In this document: piece by piece, positions 1-5,147 of the stretch
Layout: each line of letters opens with the position of its first letter
How positions within the stretch are numbered: the first letter of the stretch is position 1
Source of the DNA: Acidobacteriota bacterium
Lineage (GTDB): Bacteria > Acidobacteriota > Vicinamibacteria > Vicinamibacterales > UBA8438
Direction: 5' to 3'
NCBI GenBank assembly: GCA_005778315.1
Contig: SXOW01000274.1
Location: forward strand, 1-5,147
DNA: 5,147 nt
Notes under the pieces: model-generated
The model's input: the letters and a program-made list of their open reading frames with translations, nothing else
Database searches by the model: none
What the model was told of the DNA's origin: nothing
Position numbers and translations under genes: made by a program

Positions 1-675
1 CGTCCACGCCTCCACCGCGGTCAGGGTCGGCTCGGGCGCGTCCGGGAGGAGGTTCCGCAGGTCGTCTACTGACGACAGCAGCACCTCGCGCGGGTGCAGC
101 ATGGCGACGTCATCCCTGAGCGCCTGCCGCCCAATGGTGCCCTCATATTCCGCGGTGGTGAATTCGCCCGTGGAGACGTCGAGCACCGCCATCCCGTATC
201 GGTCTTGGCCCAGTCCGGCTTTGGCGCCCGGGGGTGGGCGGTGCAGCACAATCGTCATCAGAAATGTGGGCGCGCGGTCATCGAGATATCCAGTCTCGGT
301 GAAGGTCCCGGGCGACACCACGCGCACCACCTCCCGGCGCACGATCCCCTTCGCCTTCTTGGGATCTTCGACCTGCTCGCAAATCGCCACCCGAAAGCCC
401 TTCTCGACCAACCGGGCCAGATAGCCTTCAACGGCATGGTGCGGCAGCCCGCACATCGGGATCACACCGCCCGCGGCATCCTTCGAACGGGACGTCAGCG
501 TGAGATCGAGCGCTCGCGACGCTGTCACCGCGTCCTCGTAGAACATCTCGTAGAAGACGCCCAGCCGAAAAAAGACGATGGCGTCGCGATACTGGCGCTT
601 GGCGTCCAGGTACTGACGCATGGCGGGTGTCGGCGCCTGGGTCGGCGCGGAACTGCCCGTGGCTGGTCGGGTCAC
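1..675 (-). CDS. mutS: DNA mismatch repair protein MutS, N-terminal part (3' end off window)
   Basis: MutS recognises base mismatches and small loops in newly replicated DNA and recruits MutL; it acts in the cytoplasm on the chromosome. Seen here are the first 225 codons: the mismatch-recognition domain (about residues 16-130) with the T-P-x-M-R-Q-Y-L entry helix, the F-Y-E triad at residues 41-43 (Phe and Glu being the known mismatch-contacting residues), M-C-G-L-P-H-H-A near residue 75 and I-C-E-Q-V-E-D-P near 100. The connector domain then begins, with D-V-S-T-G-E-F near residue 167. The frame is still open at position 1, where roughly three quarters of a usual 850-900 residue protein is missing. 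The start chosen is GTG at 675, because the conserved T-P-x-M-R-Q-Y-L stretch begins just before the next candidate, ATG at 621, which would cut into it. No clear Shine-Dalgarno sequence precedes either start. Residue 40 is Val where nearly all bacterial MutS have Asp (G-D-F-Y-E). A short GC hairpin (695-708) would lie in the leader. The gene is divergent from tsaB. Confidence 0.96.
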   Translation of the reverse strand, partial: MTRPATGSSAPTQAPTPAMRQYLDAKRQYRDAIVFFRLGVFYEMFYEDAVTASRALDLTLTSRSKDAAGGVIPMCGLPHHAVEGYLARLVEKGFRVAICEQVEDPKKAKGIVRREVVRVVSPGTFTETGYLDDRAPTFLMTIVLHRPPPGAKAGLGQDRYGMAVLDVSTGEFTTAEYEGTIGRQALRDDVAMLHPREVLLSSVDDLRNLLPDAPEPTLTAVEAWT

Positions 676-733
676 AACAGGTGATTCTAGAGGAGCGCCA
701 CGCGGCGCCGGCGACGGGAGAGCCGGAATGCGG

Positions 734-761
734 CTGACCGGTGAATGTGTGTGAGTATAGA
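734..761 (+). promoter_or_regulatory. Candidate promoter for tsaB-rimI
   Basis: CTGACC (734-739) and TATAGA (756-761) are separated by 16 bp, each matching the sigma-70 consensus at four of six positions. The start of transcription would fall near 768, giving a leader of about 24 nt before the tsaB ATG. The -10 box shares four bases with the -10 box of the leftward mutS promoter, so only one polymerase could occupy the site at a time. It is weaker than the leftward candidate. Confidence 0.35.
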
Positions 762-783
762 AAGCGCTTTCGACCTCCGTCAA
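754..783 (-). promoter_or_regulatory. Candidate sigma-70-type promoter for mutS
   Basis: On the minus strand TTGACG (783-778) is followed after 18 bp by TATACT (759-754). Each box matches the housekeeping consensus at five of six positions, which stands out in such GC-rich sequence. Transcription would begin near 747 and leave a leader of about 70 nt before the GTG at 675. This is pattern matching only; spacing of 18 is slightly long but within the normal range. The spacer contains the palindrome at 760-771. Confidence 0.5.
760..771. promoter_or_regulatory. Perfect 12-bp palindrome, possible operator
   Basis: GAAAGCGCTTTC is a perfect inverted repeat. It fills part of the spacer between the -35 and -10 boxes of the leftward promoter and begins inside the -10 box of the rightward one, the position where a repressor would block both. 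With one flanking base on each side it agrees at 12 of 14 positions with TGAAAGCGCTTTCA, the symmetric form bound by LacI/CcpA-type regulators. No regulator gene is in view, so the identity of any binding protein is unknown and the match could be chance. Confidence 0.3.
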
Positions 784-791
784 GACACGCC

Positions 792-1613
792 ATGGTGATT
801 CTCGCACTCGACACGACCACGGCCGAGGGCAGCGCCGCCCTCATGCGGGACGGGCGGCTCCTGGAAGCCCAGTTCGGTGACCCCGCCGTGCGACAGGGGC
901 AACGGCTTCCGGGCGAATTGGAGGCGTTGCTCGCACGGCATGGACTGACCACGGCGTCGGTAGACCGGTACGCGGTCGCCCTCGGCCCCGGCTCTTTTAC
1001 GGGGCTCCGGGTGGGCATCGCGACCATCCAGGCGCTCGCCCTGGTGCACGGCCGATCCGTCGTCGGGCTGTCGGTGATGGACGTGCTCGCGGAGGTCGCC
1101 GCCCAGCGGTACGTCTCTCTGCCGCGGGATGCGGAGGCGGGGGCAGACGCCCCCCAACCAGAGATCATCATCTCCTGGGTTGATGCCAAACGCGGCGAGG
1201 TGTTTGGTGCCATGTACGAGCCCACTGGCGACCATACCGCCAGCACCCCCGCGTGGCGGACCATCAGCGGTCCCATCGCCGAGCCGGCGGAGTCGCTGCT
1301 CGACCGGTGGACCGACCAGTTGGCGTCCCGCTGTGCGGTGGTGCTGGGGGACGGAGTACCAGGGAATCGAGCACTCCTTGAGGCACGTCTGCAGCCAGGG
1401 TCCATGCTCGTCGACGACGTCTCGCCGTTGGCTGGCGTGATGGCCCAGATGGCCAACCGCGAACCCTGGGCCACGGAAGCGACCACACCGCACGCACTGC
1501 GTCCCGTCTACGTCAGACGACACTACGCAGACGTGGCCCGGCCAAGAACCGGGACCGACACTGATGAGCATCGTGAGGCCGTCGCCCCGCGCGCTCCCGA
1601 ATCGCCATCCTGA
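792..1613 (+). CDS. tsaB: tRNA threonylcarbamoyladenosine biosynthesis protein TsaB
   Basis: TsaB (YeaZ) is the non-catalytic ASKHA-fold partner of TsaD. With TsaE they move the threonylcarbamoyl group from the TsaC product to A37 of ANN-decoding tRNAs in the cytoplasm. The 273-residue product opens with the ASKHA strand I-L-A-L-D-T-T-T (residues 3-10), has the family signature G-P-G-S-F-T-G-L-R-V-G at 65-75, D-A-K-R-G-E-V-F at 131-138, S-P-L-A at 211-214 and the C-terminal R-P-V-Y-V-R motif at 237-242. It is longer than the common 220-240 residues, owing to a central insert around 108-124 and a polar, probably disordered tail after 251. The frame opens earlier, with a GTG at 741, but the ATG at 792 is chosen because it sits directly before the conserved first strand. 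There is no Shine-Dalgarno sequence at this start. rimI follows 36 bp downstream, a very common pairing; tsaD is not in the window. Confidence 0.94.
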   Translation: MVILALDTTTAEGSAALMRDGRLLEAQFGDPAVRQGQRLPGELEALLARHGLTTASVDRYAVALGPGSFTGLRVGIATIQALALVHGRSVVGLSVMDVLAEVAAQRYVSLPRDAEAGADAPQPEIIISWVDAKRGEVFGAMYEPTGDHTASTPAWRTISGPIAEPAESLLDRWTDQLASRCAVVLGDGVPGNRALLEARLQPGSMLVDDVSPLAGVMAQMANREPWATEATTPHALRPVYVRRHYADVARPRTGTDTDEHREAVAPRAPESPS

Positions 1614-1631
1614 GCCGCGAGGCGCCGCGGC
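1614..1631 (+). other. Intercistronic GC hairpin between tsaB and rimI
   Basis: GCCGCG (1614-1619) and CGCGGC (1626-1631) form a perfect six-pair, all-GC stem with a six-base loop. It begins at the base after the tsaB stop codon. No run of T follows, so it is not a standard intrinsic terminator. It could slow 3' decay or tune rimI translation, but such stems also arise easily in GC-rich DNA. Confidence 0.35.
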
Positions 1632-1649
1632 GATGTCCATCCTGCCAGA

Positions 1650-2123
1650 ATGAGGTACACGCTGGGCCCCCTCGTGCCGGATCGCGACCTCGACGATGTG
1701 GTGGCCATTGAGGCATTGTCGTTCCCTCATCCGTGGAGCAAGGCGATGGTGCTCGCGGCCGTGGCGCCGTCAGCCAGAGGACACGCCTACGTTGCGCGGT
1801 CGGTCACTGGCGTGATGGCGTATTGCGTGGGCCAGCTCGTGGTCGACGAGTTGCACATCCACACGTTCGCCGTGCATCCGACGGTTCGGCAGTGCGGCCT
1901 GGGGGGCCGTCTGCTGCGGACGGTGCTTCGCGAGGCAGAATCGGGCGGCGCGACCTCGTCGACGCTCGAAGTACGGCGGTCCAATATCGCGGCACAACGC
2001 CTGTACGAACGGGCCGGATTCACTCGCACCGCCGTCCGTCCTGGCTACTATCGAGCCCCGACCGAGGATGCGTTGATCTACTGGCGGCGCTCGCCCCATC
2101 GGGACGCCGTCAGGCCGGCCTGA
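1650..2123 (+). CDS. rimI: Ribosomal protein alanine N-acetyltransferase RimI (GNAT family)
   Basis: RimI transfers acetyl from acetyl-CoA to the N-terminal alanine of a ribosomal protein (S18 in Escherichia coli), and is known to act more broadly in some bacteria. The 157-residue product matches the usual 145-160 length. The N-terminal part carries A-I-E-A-L-S-F-P-H-P-W-S (19-30), the typical substrate-side helix. Strand 4 and motif A follow: H-T-F-A-V-H-P (71-77), then the acetyl-CoA pyrophosphate loop R-Q-C-G-L-G-G (80-86). L-E-V-R-R-S-N (106-112) holds Glu107 in the position of the proposed general base. L-Y-E-R-A-G-F (118-124) holds Tyr119 in the position of the proposed acid, and Y-Y-R (133-135) and E-D-A-L-I (139-143) close the fold. 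The start is the ATG at 1650. It overlaps in ATGA with a six-codon frame starting at 1633, and has no Shine-Dalgarno sequence of its own. It probably shares a transcript with tsaB. A general GNAT enzyme is the alternative, but the motif set and neighbour favour RimI. Confidence 0.92.
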   Translation: MRYTLGPLVPDRDLDDVVAIEALSFPHPWSKAMVLAAVAPSARGHAYVARSVTGVMAYCVGQLVVDELHIHTFAVHPTVRQCGLGGRLLRTVLREAESGGATSSTLEVRRSNIAAQRLYERAGFTRTAVRPGYYRAPTEDALIYWRRSPHRDAVRPA

Positions 2124-2131
2124 CCGTCGCC

Positions 2132-2137
2132 TACAAT
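2132..2137 (+). promoter_or_regulatory. Possible -10 box in the rimI-pssA gap
   Basis: TACAAT matches the -10 consensus at five of six positions and lies 9 bp after the rimI stop, but no acceptable -35 box is found 16-18 bp upstream. The 148-bp gap (2124-2271) otherwise shows no gene, no terminator with a T run and no Shine-Dalgarno sequence before pssA. pssA may be read from here or by read-through from tsaB-rimI. Confidence 0.15.
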
Positions 2138-2271
2138 CGGGGCTCTCGCTTGAACCCCCGTCCGAGCGTATGGTACCGTTCCGACTGGTAGCGCCACGCG
2201 CGCCGCGACGGCGCCAAGGGGCCTATCCCGGCTGCCGACCACGACTCAGGCTTCATCACTCGGCATCAATT

Positions 2272-3084
2272 ATGGCCAAGGTGCTCGCGGTTCTGCGGGA
2301 CAAACGCCACTCCCCACGTTTTCACCGGAGCGTGTATCTGCTCCAGAGCATATTCACGGTGGCGAACCTGTTCTGCGGGTACGCGTGCATCGTGTACGCC
2401 ATGCGCGCGGAGTATGCGACGGCGGCGGGGTTTATCGGCGTCGCGACAATCCTCGACCTGCTCGACGGTCGCATCGCGCGGCTCGCCGGGGCGACGAGTG
2501 ACGTCGGTGGGGAGTTCGACTCCCTGGCCGATGTGGTGTCGTTTGGCGTGGCCCCGGCGATCCTGGTATTTGCGTGGGGACTCGACCCGCTCGGACGTCT
2601 GGGCTGGGCCGTCGGGTTTCTGTACGTCACCGCCGCCGCGCTGCGCCTGGCGCGCTTCAATGTCCAACCGCAAAGCAGCGATAAGCGCTACTTCCTCGGG
2701 ATGCCCAGCCCTGCCGCGGCTGGTGTGCTGGCGTCGACGGTGTTTGCCTGGCCTGCCGGCCTGCCGGTACCGCAGGCCCCCGTGGTGGCGCTCGCGATCG
2801 TGCTGATCCCCGCGTTCATGATGGTGAGCCTCATCCGGTTTCGGAGTTTTGGCGCGCTCACGCTCCGGCCACGACGATCCTCACTGGTCTTGCTGCAATT
2901 CGCGGTCCTCATTGCCGCCATCGTCGTCCAGCCTGAGCCGGTCCTGTTCATCATGGCCTACACGTATCTCATCTCGGGGCCGATCGGTCTGATCATCGGC
3001 CGCCTTCGGGGTTCCGCCGAGCGAGGGGCTGACGATAGCAGCGTGCAAGCCCAGGCCCCCGCACCCGACGCCAACGTCGGCTGA
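2272..3084 (+). CDS. pssA: CDP-diacylglycerol-serine O-phosphatidyltransferase (phosphatidylserine synthase, membrane type)
   Basis: This integral membrane enzyme joins serine to CDP-diacylglycerol, giving phosphatidylserine and CMP, the committed step to phosphatidylethanolamine. The 270-residue product has the complete CDP-alcohol phosphotransferase signature D-G-x2-A-R-x8-G-x3-D-x3-D, with Asp65, Gly66, Ala69, Arg70, Gly79, Asp83 and Asp87 all present. Markers of the serine branch are T-V-A-N-L-F-C-G (29-36), R-L-A-R-F-N (125-130) and G-M-P-S-P-A-A-A (143-150). About seven hydrophobic segments are seen, roughly 22-42, 49-63, 88-104, 109-124, 147-161, 170-187 and 204-236. A polar tail of about 25 residues rich in Ala, Asp and Pro ends the protein. 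It is longer than the Bacillus enzyme (about 180) and closer to the 230-280 residue forms. An in-frame ATG at 2170 would add 34 Arg/Pro-rich residues. The ATG at 2272 is preferred, as the added stretch looks like untranslated leader. No psd (decarboxylase) gene is adjacent in the window. The gene converges on the kinase gene. Confidence 0.93.
   Translation: MAKVLAVLRDKRHSPRFHRSVYLLQSIFTVANLFCGYACIVYAMRAEYATAAGFIGVATILDLLDGRIARLAGATSDVGGEFDSLADVVSFGVAPAILVFAWGLDPLGRLGWAVGFLYVTAAALRLARFNVQPQSSDKRYFLGMPSPAAAGVLASTVFAWPAGLPVPQAPVVALAIVLIPAFMMVSLIRFRSFGALTLRPRRSSLVLLQFAVLIAAIVVQPEPVLFIMAYTYLISGPIGLIIGRLRGSAERGADDSSVQAQAPAPDANVG
2758..2778. repeat. Inverted repeat inside pssA
   Basis: GGCCTGC (2758-2764) and GCAGGCC (2772-2778) are perfect seven-base arms around a seven-base loop that contains GGTACC. 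The left arm also overlaps a direct octamer repeat, CCTGCCGG at 2752-2759 and 2760-2767. All of it lies in the stretch coding for Trp-Pro-Ala-Gly-Leu-Pro-Val-Pro-Gln-Ala, a loop between membrane segments, so codon constraint may explain it. Confidence 0.3.
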
Positions 3085-3098
3085 CCAGGTCGACGCCC

Positions 3099-5147
3099 CT
3101 ACGCCACACGCGTCTCAGCGCCGCCAGCGGTCTCCAGCGGCAGGGTAATCGTGACCGTGGTCCCGTGGCCGCGCTCACTCGTCACGACGATGGTCCCTCC
3201 GTGCAACTCGACGTTGCGCTTGGCAATCGCCATCCCCAGGCCGGTCCCGGTCACACGGGTAGAAAAATACGGCTCGAAGATCCGGGCGAGCACGTCTGGC
3301 TCGATGCCAACCCCCGTGTCTGTCGCCACCAATCGCACGCGTCCGTCTTCCGGCTGCACCACGATTGACAGAGAACCCTCAGCCGGCATCGCGTGGAGGG
3401 CGTTCTCGATGATGTTGGTCAGGGCGCGCTGCATCAACACGGGGTCCAGTGGCAGAGGCGGGAGCGCCGGCGAGCAGATCACTGAAATCGTGACGCGCCC
3501 ATCAAGGCCGGTGCGGTAGGGCTCGACGATCTTGTCCAGCAACGCGCCTAGCGACGTTGGAACCGGTGCCGCGACCGGGGACGAGGCATAGCTCGAGAAC
3601 TCGGACGCGATCTGGCGGAGGATCCGGACCTGTTTGAGAATCGCCTCCACGCATCCCTCGAATACGGGCGACAGCGGCGAGCCGCGGTCCGCATGCACAC
3701 GAGCCAGGTGCTCGGCATTGAGCTGCATCGGCGTCAGCGGATTCTTGATCTCGTGTGCCACCTGGCGGGCCATCTCGCTCCAGGCTTCCAGGCGATGCGT
3801 GCGGGCCAGCTGTCGACGTTGCGCGTCGAGTTCCACCGCCATCTTGGTGAAGTCAGACTCGAGCACGTCGAGTTCATCCGCAGTGCCATCTGCCACCCGC
3901 CGCTGCAGGAGCTTCGTCCGGCGGGATGTCGGGGCGAGGAATTCGCCCCTGGCCACGCGACTGGTGCCACGGGTCAGTCGGCGAACAGGATCCGCGATGG
4001 TCCGGGCAATGGCCCAGCCGATGAACCCGACGGCGGCCGCAAAAAACAGGGCGGAACCCCACACGCGCCGATTCAGTTCGGCGATCTGGCTCTCGATCTC
4101 CTGCTGCCGCGAGACGAGCGGGACGGTCAATATCACTTCGCGCCCACCGACCCGCACCGGCGTGGCGGCCAGTTGATACCGGCGGGCACCGATCGAGTCT
4201 TCGCCCACGAAGCTGGGCGCCTGGTCGAGAGCCAGGGCTCGATACACCATGTCCGGGGTACGCGTGGGTAGGAGTCCCGACGCGTAGAGATCCCGCTCGC
4301 TGGTGGCCACGAGCTGGGGTCCGTCGAAGAGATTGACACCCTGACCGACCACCTGGCTGATCCAGACGAGCGCGTCATCGGTATACGCACTGATGGCCTG
4401 ACCGCCCAAGGGCGCCAGGACGGCTGATTCTTCGATCACGCTCCGCGCGACCGCGGCGGTACGCGCGGCGCCGGCTTCCACGTCGGCACGCAACTGGTCG
4501 GCGAAGTACCCCTGACTCAAGACCGCCACGACCACGACCGGCACCGTGGCGACGCCAACGAACCAGAGTTCGAGACGCAGCGTAAATCGAGCCCGGACCT
4601 CGCGCACGACGAACCAGCCACGCAGCCGTGGAAACACGAGACCAGCGAGCCCGACCGTCACGAGACCCACCAGGGCGGCGGCGAGGACGAGAATCGTCAT
4701 CTCGGCAAGATGCAGGAGGTGGTCGACGCTGGTGTGGCTGGGATAGCCGAGGGCGAAAATCCCGGCCCGCACATTGGTCACGAACACGTCAAAACTGGTC
4801 GAGTCCTTGACCAGCCGTGTCCAGAACGGCGTGCGCGAGGCATAGATCTGACTGAACAACACGTCATCGATGGCCCACGCGGACCGTCCAGACATGAACG
4901 TCGGCTGCAGGCCCCACCCATAGATGACCAGTTCCACCGCATGCCCGAGCTCGCCCGGAAGCGGTGCCGCCGGCCCCGCCTGAAACAGCTCCGCGTAGGG
5001 GCTCTGCGACCCGACGAACGGCAGGGACTCGTAGTCAACCTGCGCCACGTGCACGACCACCGCCCCTTCGGGCACACCGGTGTCTCCTGAGCCGGGCGCA
5101 CACAGCCCTCGCTCCGTGTGCAGAAGCCGGCGTTGCTCGGAGCCAAA
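3099..5147 (-). CDS. Membrane sensor histidine kinase, NtrY-like (5' end off window)
   Basis: A two-component sensor that would autophosphorylate on His and pass the phosphate to a response regulator. The frame ends at TAG (3099-3101) and runs open to the right edge, giving 682 visible residues. A GTG at 5075 is the first usual start codon seen, but the true start is probably beyond the edge. Numbering from that GTG: a mostly polar region 1-125; TM1 126-148; an Arg-rich loop; TM2 169-187; a region 188-337 looking like a Cache-type sensor; TM3 338-356; a HAMP linker about 357-413; then the dimerisation helix with H441-E-I-K-N-P-L-T-P. The ATP-binding domain has an N box with Asn554 and Asn558, G1 box D586-T-G-V-G, F box F600-E-P-Y-F and G2 box G610-T-G-L-G. 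All catalytic motifs are intact, so an active kinase is expected. H-E-I-K-N-P-L-T-P is the form typical of NtrY/NtrB-type kinases, which often partner sigma-54 activators. No regulator gene is in view; the ligand cannot be told from sequence. Confidence 0.93.
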   Translation of the reverse strand, partial: FGSEQRRLLHTERGLCAPGSGDTGVPEGAVVVHVAQVDYESLPFVGSQSPYAELFQAGPAAPLPGELGHAVELVIYGWGLQPTFMSGRSAWAIDDVLFSQIYASRTPFWTRLVKDSTSFDVFVTNVRAGIFALGYPSHTSVDHLLHLAEMTILVLAAALVGLVTVGLAGLVFPRLRGWFVVREVRARFTLRLELWFVGVATVPVVVVAVLSQGYFADQLRADVEAGAARTAAVARSVIEESAVLAPLGGQAISAYTDDALVWISQVVGQGVNLFDGPQLVATSERDLYASGLLPTRTPDMVYRALALDQAPSFVGEDSIGARRYQLAATPVRVGGREVILTVPLVSRQQEIESQIAELNRRVWGSALFFAAAVGFIGWAIARTIADPVRRLTRGTSRVARGEFLAPTSRRTKLLQRRVADGTADELDVLESDFTKMAVELDAQRRQLARTHRLEAWSEMARQVAHEIKNPLTPMQLNAEHLARVHADRGSPLSPVFEGCVEAILKQVRILRQIASEFSSYASSPVAAPVPTSLGALLDKIVEPYRTGLDGRVTISVICSPALPPLPLDPVLMQRALTNIIENALHAMPAEGSLSIVVQPEDGRVRLVATDTGVGIEPDVLARIFEPYFSTRVTGTGLGMAIAKRNVELHGGTIVVTSERGHGTTVTITLPLETAGGAETRVA

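Noticed and set aside
94..684. Open frame on the plus strand opposite mutS
   Set aside because: The minus-strand frame gives clear MutS motifs throughout; this is its shadow.
741..791. N-terminal extension of tsaB from the GTG at 741
   Set aside because: It would add 17 residues before the conserved first ASKHA strand and would run through the promoter and palindrome region.
428..1486. Long antisense open frame (352 codons, minus) across tsaB and into mutS
   Set aside because: It lies opposite the well-recognised tsaB, its product is Arg/Ser/Pro-rich without motifs, and long stop-free shadows are expected in GC-rich DNA.
780..1730. 316-codon minus frame across tsaB and the start of rimI
   Set aside because: It overlaps two genes with recognised family motifs and its product resembles no family.
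2150..2179. TTGAAC and TACCGT as a pssA promoter
   Set aside because: The -10 box matches at only three of six positions at an 18-bp spacing, too weak to list.
2170..2271. N-terminal extension of pssA from the ATG at 2170
   Set aside because: It adds 34 Arg/Pro-rich residues with no family resemblance and no ribosome site; the ATG at 2272 fits the family start better.
3075..3095. CGTCG/CGACG inverted repeat across the pssA stop as a terminator
   Set aside because: There are only five pairs with an eleven-base loop and no T run on either strand.
3693..4271. 192-codon plus frame opposite the kinase
   Set aside because: It is antisense to the HAMP and phosphoacceptor regions and is rich in Arg, Gly and His as typical shadows are.

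Overview
The window is a GC-rich, densely coded bacterial chromosome segment carrying ordinary housekeeping genes plus one large membrane sensor kinase. No mobile element, RNA gene or CRISPR array is visible. Gene content, GC-rich codon use, and a many-membrane-segment NtrY-like kinase with an Ala/Arg-rich proteome style would fit Acidobacteriota (for example Vicinamibacteria). That placement is inference from general impression, not from a search.

Layout. Positions 1-675 (minus) hold the first 225 codons of mutS, cut by the left edge. Positions 676-791 are a divergent intergenic region with the only AT-rich patch in the window. It can be read as two promoters whose -10 boxes overlap, next to a perfect 12-bp palindrome. 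Rightward from there run tsaB (792-1613), rimI (1650-2123) and pssA (2272-3084). tsaB and rimI are 36 bp apart and look like one operon. pssA follows after a 148-bp gap and may be cotranscribed or have its own promoter. From the right edge a sensor histidine kinase gene (5147 down to 3099, minus) runs leftward and converges on pssA with only 13-14 bp between the stop codons. Its reading frame is open to the right edge, so its true start lies outside the window.

How the genes relate. TsaB is the scaffold partner of TsaD in making the t6A37 tRNA modification. RimI acetylates a ribosomal protein N-terminus. The tsaB-rimI pair is a widespread translation-related arrangement, here without tsaD in view. 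PssA makes phosphatidylserine, the precursor of phosphatidylethanolamine. MutS starts mismatch repair. The kinase appears to have two extracytoplasmic parts, one before TM1 and one between TM2 and TM3, then a HAMP linker, an H-E-I-K-N-P-type phosphoacceptor helix and a complete ATP-binding domain. No response regulator is adjacent within the window.

I see no clear new system. The points most worth a second look are the shared mutS/tsaB promoter region with its palindrome, the Asp-to-Val change in the MutS mismatch-reading motif, the double-sensor architecture of the kinase, and the small intercistronic hairpin and six-codon frame before rimI.
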